Positions 58,430 to 64,000 of a stretch of 64,000 bases of DNA are shown one piece after another. This DNA comes from Dimorphilus gyrociliatus (lineage: Eukaryota; Annelida; Polychaeta; Dinophilidae). The stretch lies in NCBI GenBank assembly GCA_904063045.1, contig CAJFCJ010000014.1, positions 1,423,643-1,487,642 of the forward strand, given 5' to 3'. How positions within the stretch are numbered: position 1 is the stretch's first letter; each line of letters starts with the position of its first letter. Below the pieces are notes generated by a model. The model was not told the DNA's origin and did no database searches. It saw only the letters and a program-made list of their open reading frames with translations. The translations under genes were made by a program, and so were the position numbers.

Positions 58430-60265
58430 ATGGGGAAAAAGAAAAAATCAAAGCATAGGCATCGTTCTTCCAGTGATTCTGACGAACTAAGTGAAAAAAT
58501 AGATCGAATGAATTACAAGAAAATGTTAAAATTAAAGGAACAACGTCGAAGGGAGAAAGAAGAACTGAAAGCGACTGAATCAATTGAAGAGAAACGTCGT
58601 AGACGTATGGAAAAGAAGGAGGCCAAAGAGAGGAAAAAGAAGGCTGCAATGGGTTGGACAGAGGAAGATTTACGCTATTCGAATACGGAAAACCCTTTCG
58701 GAGATGATAAGCTGTTGGAGCCATTTGTTTGGCAAAAGAAGATAAAGGCTGAGGGAAAAGAGTCCTTACAAGAGCAAGAAATAGAAAAAATGACTCGAGA
58801 GAAGATGATTGAAAATAAAGCTGAACTTGAAAAAGTTCGAAGACGAAGGATGGAAAGAGAAAGACAAATAGAAGAAATGGCAAGTCAAAGAGAAATGTTA
58901 CAGAGAGAAAAGGAAGCGGATTATTATAAAGCTTGGGAAAAGCAAGAGGATGACTTCCATCTGAAGCAGGCAAGACTTAGATCTGAAATAAGAATAAAAG
59001 ACGGTCGAGCAAAGCCTATCGATATTTTAGCAAAATATCTTACTCTAGAGGATGACGAATGTTCCTTAAACATAAATATGCAAAAACCGCACTCATTATT
59101 AGTGGGATTATCAGTTTCCGATCTACTGGATTTACAAGAGGATATAAAAATTTATTTGGAATTAGAGGAAGGGAAAAATCAGCAATATTGGAGAGATTTA
59201 TTGGTTGTAGCAGAAGATGAACTATCCACGGCTCGTACTGCGGAGGCGTATGGCAGTTTTACAAGAGACAGGTCGTCAGGTTTAAATCAAACTGTTAATG
59301 AAGACGTCGAAAAAATTTTTAGGGGCAAAAGTCTCAGGCAATTAGAGTTATTACGTGATGAAATATCTACGAAACTTCAGAAACCTAATGAAGGGGTTGA
59401 TACAGGTTATTGGGAAAGTTTGCAAGTACGACTAAAAACGTACGTTGCAAAACAAAGATTAACCGAAAAGCATGATGAGGTGATGAAAAAACGTTTGTTA
59501 AAGATTAAGGAAGAGCAAGGATTAAGGAACAGCCCTATTGAAAAAGTCGAACAAGACAGGAATACTCCTTCTCCTGAGCCTAGTCAGGATGAAAACCCTC
59601 AGAGGGAAGAAGACGAAGAAGTCGATGATAATCCCTATCGAGAATATGAATTAGGAAATTTTTCTCCCACTTTTTTGAGACCTCAAGATTTAGATGCAGA
59701 AATTTATGTCGTTGATGAAGAGGAGGATTATAGAAATTTATTGAAAGCTAGAATGCGTCTCCAGACGACTGGCTCAACTGCACTTACTGAGGCAGAGAGA
59801 GAATTTGAAAAGAAAGCTAGAGAAGGAATGGATGGGGCTGAAGCTATTTTCGGGGTGGAATACGCTCTTACCAAACAGTCTGCAGCTTGGAATGATAAAT
59901 ATCGGCCAAGAAAGCCAAGATTTTTCAACAGAGTTCACACAGGATTCGAATGGAATAAATATAATCAAACTCATTATGACATGGATAATCCACCACCAAA
60001 AGTTGTACAGGGTTACAAGTTTAACATCTTTTTCCCTGATTTAATAGATAAAAGAAAACCCCCAAATTACTCGATAACAACGATTCCTGGTGAACAAGAC
60101 TTTTGCGTTTTAAGATTTACAGCCGGTCCACCATATGAAGACATCGCTTTTAAAATAGTTAATCGAGATTGGGAAACAAGTTTTAAAAGAGGTTTTAGAT
60201 GTCAATTTGTAAATAACATTTTCCAATTGTGGTTTCACTTTAAGAAAATGAGATATCGCCGATAA
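58430..60265 (+). CDS. CACTIN: Cactin, spliceosome-associated protein
   Basis: A single uninterrupted frame of 611 residues, the longest intronless gene here. The N-terminus is basic and coiled-coil (KKKKSKHRHRSSSDSDELSEKID, then repeated K/R/E-rich heptads), with FVWQKKI. The mid-region (LTLEDDECSLNINMQKPHSLL, DLLDLQEDIKIYLELE) is the cactin_mid domain. The C-terminal 125 residues (YRPRKPRFFNRVHTGFEWNKY, KVVQGYKFNIFFPDLID, AFKIVNRDWE, RCQFVNNIFQLWFHFKKMRYRR) form the CactinC_cactus domain, ending exactly as in other animals. Cactin is a nuclear C-complex splicing factor first found as a Cactus/IkB interactor. Start at MGKKKKSKHRH is the expected one. Human cactin is longer (758) mainly at the N-terminus. 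Confidence 0.97.
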   Translation: MGKKKKSKHRHRSSSDSDELSEKIDRMNYKKMLKLKEQRRREKEELKATESIEEKRRRRMEKKEAKERKKKAAMGWTEEDLRYSNTENPFGDDKLLEPFVWQKKIKAEGKESLQEQEIEKMTREKMIENKAELEKVRRRRMERERQIEEMASQREMLQREKEADYYKAWEKQEDDFHLKQARLRSEIRIKDGRAKPIDILAKYLTLEDDECSLNINMQKPHSLLVGLSVSDLLDLQEDIKIYLELEEGKNQQYWRDLLVVAEDELSTARTAEAYGSFTRDRSSGLNQTVNEDVEKIFRGKSLRQLELLRDEISTKLQKPNEGVDTGYWESLQVRLKTYVAKQRLTEKHDEVMKKRLLKIKEEQGLRNSPIEKVEQDRNTPSPEPSQDENPQREEDEEVDDNPYREYELGNFSPTFLRPQDLDAEIYVVDEEEDYRNLLKARMRLQTTGSTALTEAEREFEKKAREGMDGAEAIFGVEYALTKQSAAWNDKYRPRKPRFFNRVHTGFEWNKYNQTHYDMDNPPPKVVQGYKFNIFFPDLIDKRKPPNYSITTIPGEQDFCVLRFTAGPPYEDIAFKIVNRDWETSFKRGFRCQFVNNIFQLWFHFKKMRYRR

Positions 60266-60430
60266 AATTAGTTTTCAATATTACTTTTATGATATACATA
60301 TAAACCTTTTTCATTAAATCATTTGTTTGTTCCGTTTATAACTTTTAGATACAAAATATACATTGAAGAAAAGTTATTAGTTAATAATCGCTTGCTATTA
60401 TTCTTAAAGAATGCTTCTAATTCTTGCAAT

Positions 60431-60958
60431 TCAGAAAAAGCAAAATTCACCAAAAAAGCCACATTTCTCCCAGAAATCCCAAGCTATATCGTCCGCAGTT
60501 ATAAGATGAACAAAAAGCATTCTTCCTATTAAGGCAACGTATGACATAATTTGAAACATATAGGAAGAGCTAGATGGACCGAAAAGACAAAAAACAAATA
60601 AATCCCACCATGAAAGATTGGCGAAATTGACACCTAACAGGCAGAAAACAATCATTAATAAAATCCTTTTATTCTGACCTAAGCTGCTTTGTTTCGTCTG
60701 GATTTCCCTTTGGGAATTTTCTCCGTTTTGACAGAGGAAGCATTCTTTCAGACTAATTTGTGCCGTATCGACATCTGTTTCCTGGAAACTCGAACGTTTC
60801 CTATTAATTTTATGGGTTAGTGTATTTCTTAAAGGTTTTTCACGAGTAATTTTTTGGCATTTGCATCGTCTTTTTACTTTTAAATAAGGTTGAAGATTCT
60901 GTGTAGAGGTAGACTTTTCTACTTTTTTTATACTACTATTTCGTTTAAAATTTAACAT
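60431..60958 (-). CDS. Candidate single-exon membrane protein, unrecognised
   Basis: A 175-residue frame on minus. Residues 1-95 are Lys/Arg/Gln-rich (KVKRRCKCQK, HKINRKRSS) with four Cys. Residues about 100-155 contain two strongly hydrophobic segments (ILLMIVFCLLGVNFANLSWW and FQIMSYVALIGRMLFVHLI), giving a plausible double-spanning C-terminal half. There is no recognisable family. It is more balanced in composition than chance AT-rich frames in this window, but it lies convergent to CACTIN with only 165 bp between stops, and no splice or expression signal backs it. Confidence 0.4.
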   Translation of the reverse strand: MLNFKRNSSIKKVEKSTSTQNLQPYLKVKRRCKCQKITREKPLRNTLTHKINRKRSSFQETDVDTAQISLKECFLCQNGENSQREIQTKQSSLGQNKRILLMIVFCLLGVNFANLSWWDLFVFCLFGPSSSSYMFQIMSYVALIGRMLFVHLITADDIAWDFWEKCGFFGEFCFF

Positions 60959-61441
60959 ATGTTGTTAGATGATATAATTTATATTTGAATAATTTTTTAA
61001 TCATTTTTGACGTCAATAACCTAGAAATTTAATTATATATATAAATGTATATCCTTAGGTATTAAAGAAATAATAGAGAACAAACTAATTCTACAACCTT
61101 GAAAAAATTTTTTCATAAAGATATTCGTGGAATCTATAGATTTTTTATATCTCTATTCGTATTATACAAAATTAATAAAAAGCATGAAGCTATTCACTAT
61201 GAAGATACTCTTAAGGGCATTTTTAGCTCTTTGAATTTGAAAATTGTTGCGGGCCTATAACTACTGTAAATTATAAAAACTGGTAAAGGTATTCCACGAG
61301 TTTCACCCAAGGCTTTATTTGGCGTGTATAGTATGTGTTTTTTTTTATTAGAATAAATGAAGTATAGTTATCAACAAAGAACTAATTAATCTGTTCAGGC
61401 AATATGCTAGGGGATAAGGTATTGATTTTATATACTTGCTC
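60959..61441. other. Region upstream of GSTCD, first exon unresolved
   Basis: AT-rich. Several acceptor-like sites occur (TTTTTTATTAG near 61,351, TCTGTTCAG near 61,399). A start at 61,403 (ATG CTA GGG GAT AAG) followed by GTATTG would need a 29-bp intron to join the GSTCD frame, which is too short to be credible without RNA evidence. Confidence 0.4.
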
Positions 61442-63086
61442 TTGAAGAATGACAATAAAATTTTACTTTTACTGTTTTTCGAACAGAACTATAAAATTTA
61501 TTTAGCAAAATACGATTGTATCTTTTCAAAGATAGTCCAATTCGTATTGGAACTCTGTAAAGTAAAACAAAGTAAAATTATCTGGAAAGATGAGATTGAA
61601 ACCTGTGATTTTCCTTATCTGGAAGATTCAAGAAGAAGTCTAACTGTGTCCGGATTATGCAGTGTATTGAGGTATATTATAAAATGTAGCGATGATGAAG
61701 AAAAAAAAAAATTACTGAGCCATAAAGGAAATTGCTTGAAGGCTCCATCTGAAGTTAGTGCATGGACAAGGTATATATACCTTTTCTATTATCGATTTCA
61801 TATTGATGTTACAATCTCAAAAATTAGGTATTGCGAAATTGAACTGCCAACAGTCGTAAGCGGAGTGGATGACAAACAAATAATTCGTTTTGAAAATCAT
61901 CTCTCTACACCAGTTTCTTTATCGAATGGAAGGTTTGAAGGATTGTCAGCAGATCCAGAATTGGAAAATTGTTTGGAGTGTAGAAAGAATTTTGCTGGCG
62001 ATCACTTATTCACTGATGGACCGAAAATGACATTGGCTGACTTAATCTTATTTATCAACTTTTCGTTAATTAACAAGGAACGGTTAGAAACCTTTCGCTT
62101 GATACGGAACTGGTAAGTAGAAATATGTATAGACCTGCTTTCTTTATTATATTATTCTCATTGACAGGTATAGAAGAGTTTTGCAAGTTCCATGTATTAT
62201 TCAGACTTCCTTTTCATTAGGCTTAACTACGCATGACTTTTCGTGTGCTTGTTCTTGTGAAAAAACTAAATTTTTCGAAACAAACTCTATTTCTATTCGA
62301 GAGAACGTAAAACCTCCACAAAGCTTTTCAATAAGCCAATTATCTTCTTCAGAGTCCAGAGCTGAAAAACATTTTAATACTATTAAAACTGTTAATAAGG
62401 AATATGACCCTCTTGATTGGGACACAATACCTTTGCCTTTACACCCGTCAGTTCCAGATAAAAGAAAACTTCGAAAAAAACAACAATTAGATTACATTAT
62501 TGGCTGCGTTAATTCTTTTGTTGAACCAGGTCAAGTTATTGTTGACATGTGTGCAGGGAGTGGACATTTGGGATTGGTACTAGCTAATCTTCGACCGGAT
62601 TGTACAATTATAGTGGTAGAAAGTAAAGAAGAAAGTATTGAACGTTGCTATAATATTCGAGAGAAATTAGGTTTAAATAATCTAAAAATCTACTTCTCTC
62701 AGCTATCACATATCAGAATGAAATTTGATTTTGGCGTTGCTCTGCATGCTTGTGGTTCTGCCTCAGATTCTGTTATAGAAAAATGTCTTGAAATGGCTGC
62801 TTCATTAGTATTGGTGCCTTGCTGTTACGGTTCAATTCGTAGGACACATAATGTAACTTATCCTAGATCCAAGCTATTTAACGAACTGGAATACGAGAAT
62901 TATCTAGCAATATGCAGAATAGCTGACCAGCATAGTTCCAATAAAGAGAGATCTAAACGTTCATCAGATCTAATCGATACTGACCGTCTAAAGTACGTAG
63001 AAGAGTGCGGGTATTCAACATGTTTCTTATCACAATTGCCAGAGGATTCTAGCCCTAAAAATAATTTACTGATATGTCTAAAGTAA
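61442..63086 (+). CDS. GSTCD: GSTCD-like protein (GST C-terminal domain plus methyltransferase fold), N-terminus missing
   Basis: Coding sequence 61442-61770, 61828-62112, 62168-63086 (about 510 residues; human 633). The frame is open upstream to about 61,436 but has no ATG, so a first exon is missing. Matches to GSTCD: KILLLLFFEQNYKIYLA (thioredoxin-like N-part), LRYIIKCSDDEEKKKLL, CLKAPSEVSAWTR at the first junction, the GST-C helices KMTLADLILFINFS and NWYRRVLQVPCI, then the Rossmann methyltransferase domain: KLRKKQQLDYIIGCVNSFV, VIVDMCAGSGHLGLVLANL (SAM-binding motif I), VALHACGSASDSVIEKCL, LVPCCYGSIRRT, ICRIADQ, EECGYSTCFLSQ and SPKNNLLICLK at the end. The DMCAGSGH motif is intact, so SAM binding is likely. 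The substrate of this family is not known to me. Confidence 0.9.
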
Positions 63087-63385
63087 ATACATTTATATAA
63101 TTAAATGAATGCCTAAAATACGCTAGAGTTGTAAAATCTCTCTTTGAATAGTTCTATTTACAAAAGTAAGGTAAAGACAGTAAAAATTTAAAGATGAATA
63201 TGGATAATTCGAATTTTTATTCTCTAAGTTTGAACACCGGCGCATTATGATACAACCATTTATAAATAATAAACTAATTTTACCTATTTTAAATAGGCTA
63301 AAAATCTTTTGCATAAGATAAGCGAAGCTCGCTCAAGAACTTAAAAGTATCACCAAATGTAAAAAGAATAATAACAATGTAATAG
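63087..63385. other. Convergent 3' flanks of GSTCD and the terminal surface-protein gene
   Basis: 299 bp of AT-rich spacer between stop codons; no other feature seen. Confidence 0.6.
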
Positions 63386-63972
63386 TTATCTGTCGTATTG
63401 CAGGAGAATTACAGGTATTGTTACAGCTAATAGATGAAAAATGTCTAAACTAATAACTCTAGAAGAATTAAGGATTTCTTTAGATTCCTCGTAGGTTGTT
63501 GGACCATTTTCCCTTTTGGGAGGCTGGTACGAATCGTCTCTTGTACCTTTAGGGAAAATTTCTGATAAAATTAGATAATTAAATGAAAATCTTTAGGATT
63601 GTTAGGACACTTACTTATGTTCTTTCGTGTAGTATTTGGTAAAATGGGAGCAGGACCCTCGCAAACCTTTTCTCTGTGATCTATTAATAGGTCAATGTAT
63701 CAAATATAAGCTATTGTCTTACGAAGATCACCAACCTTTATGCATTTGGACAGTTATATCGACTTCAGTTGTATCGACTAATTGTCTGGCAGAACTTAAG
63801 CTACATTGAGCGTCTCTCATTCGGGCAGCTTGAATCCAAGTAGGGTAAGGGGCGCTATGAACAATCGAATCAATAACCCAACAATTGTACTTGTAAGGTT
63901 CGTGTCGTCCATAACTAGTAATCAAGTAGCTTTGATCCGAATTTATTTTATAGAAAGCTTCGCACTTGTAAT
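63386..63972 (-). CDS. Probable secreted, membrane-tethered (GPI-type) protein, last three exons
   Basis: Exons on minus: 63972-63736, 63680-63615 and 63561-63386, phase 1 at each junction; the gene continues beyond the window. About 160 residues are visible. The sequence is Cys-containing and polar (DYKCEAFYKIN, YNCWVIDSIVHSAPYPTW, QCSLSSARQL, EKVCEGPAPILPNTTRKN with one N-glycosylation sequon NTT), then Pro/Lys/Glu-rich. It ends in a hydrophobic stretch (ISLDIFHLLAVTIPVILL) only three to four residues before the stop. A terminal hydrophobic tail after a polar linker is typical of a GPI-anchor signal; a short single-pass anchor is the alternative. Not recognised as a named family. Confidence 0.6.
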
Positions 63973-64000
63973 CTGTATAGTTTATAAAAATTTTATCAAA

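Noticed and set aside
58395-58973. 192-codon frame antisense to CACTIN
   Set aside because: It mirrors the Lys/Glu-rich coding sequence (giving Phe/Leu/Ser); the sense strand is an unambiguous conserved gene.
1-64000. CRISPR arrays, insertion sequences, bacterial operons, tRNA or rRNA genes
   Set aside because: Genes are intron-bearing and eukaryotic; no regularly spaced repeats, transposase frames, tRNA B-box-like GGTTCRANNC with a matching cloverleaf, or rRNA segments were recognised by eye. A covariance-model scan would be decisive.

Overview
This is eukaryotic nuclear DNA from an animal with a compact, AT-rich genome. Genes lie close together on both strands, and most introns are only about 45-80 bp (GT-AG), with a few of 0.7-1.5 kb. 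The gene set (RETSAT, ERCC6L/PICH, SEPSECS, GSTCD, YEATS2, DCAF8, ATF7IP-like, B4GAT1) is metazoan. Several of these are, to my knowledge, missing from fly and worm model genomes, so a small-genome lophotrochozoan such as a dinophilid-type annelid fits best. That placement is an inference; no species marker was seen. Gene models were built by hand from splice sites, reading-frame continuity and remembered orthologue sequences. Where a model is called complete, the exon lengths sum to a whole number of codons.

Region 1 (1-11,200): the 3' end of OLA1, a two-exon B4GAT1-like glycosyltransferase with a 1.5-kb intron, 2.5 kb of simple repeats and AT-rich DNA, then a dual-specificity-phosphatase-like gene and a protein-kinase-like gene, both on the minus strand. 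All three enzyme-like proteins lack residues needed for catalysis (second Asp of DxD; catalytic Cys; HRD and DFG aspartates), so two or three are probably pseudoenzymes.

Region 2 (12,800-17,850): AMD1 (S-adenosylmethionine decarboxylase), nine exons, one of whose introns has the hallmarks of a minor-spliceosome AT-AC intron; then an unrecognised single C2H2 zinc-finger protein. Region 3 (19,400-27,400): RIC1, a 31-exon Rab6-GEF subunit gene on the minus strand.

Region 4 (28,450-43,400) is dense. RPP30 (RNase P) diverges from SEPSECS (selenocysteine synthesis); SIL1 (ER BiP exchange factor) diverges from SNRPC (U1-C); an ATF7IP-like chromatin factor diverges from ERCC6L (mitotic DNA translocase); then ETFA (mitochondrial electron transfer). 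Region 5 (44,380-56,640): YEATS2 (ATAC histone acetyltransferase subunit, with one reading-frame break), an unrecognised 572-residue helical protein, RETSAT (ER retinol saturase) and DCAF8 (CRL4 substrate receptor).

Region 6 (57,300-64,000): an unrecognised acidic protein with an internal duplication sits head-to-head, 91 bp from CACTIN (spliceosomal factor). Then follow a candidate single-exon membrane protein, GSTCD (GST-C plus methyltransferase fold; first exon unresolved) and the 3' exons of a probable GPI-anchored or membrane-tethered surface protein running off the window. The genes are mostly housekeeping and do not form one pathway. Recurrent layouts are head-to-head pairs and splice-acceptor-like sequences immediately upstream of several start codons.
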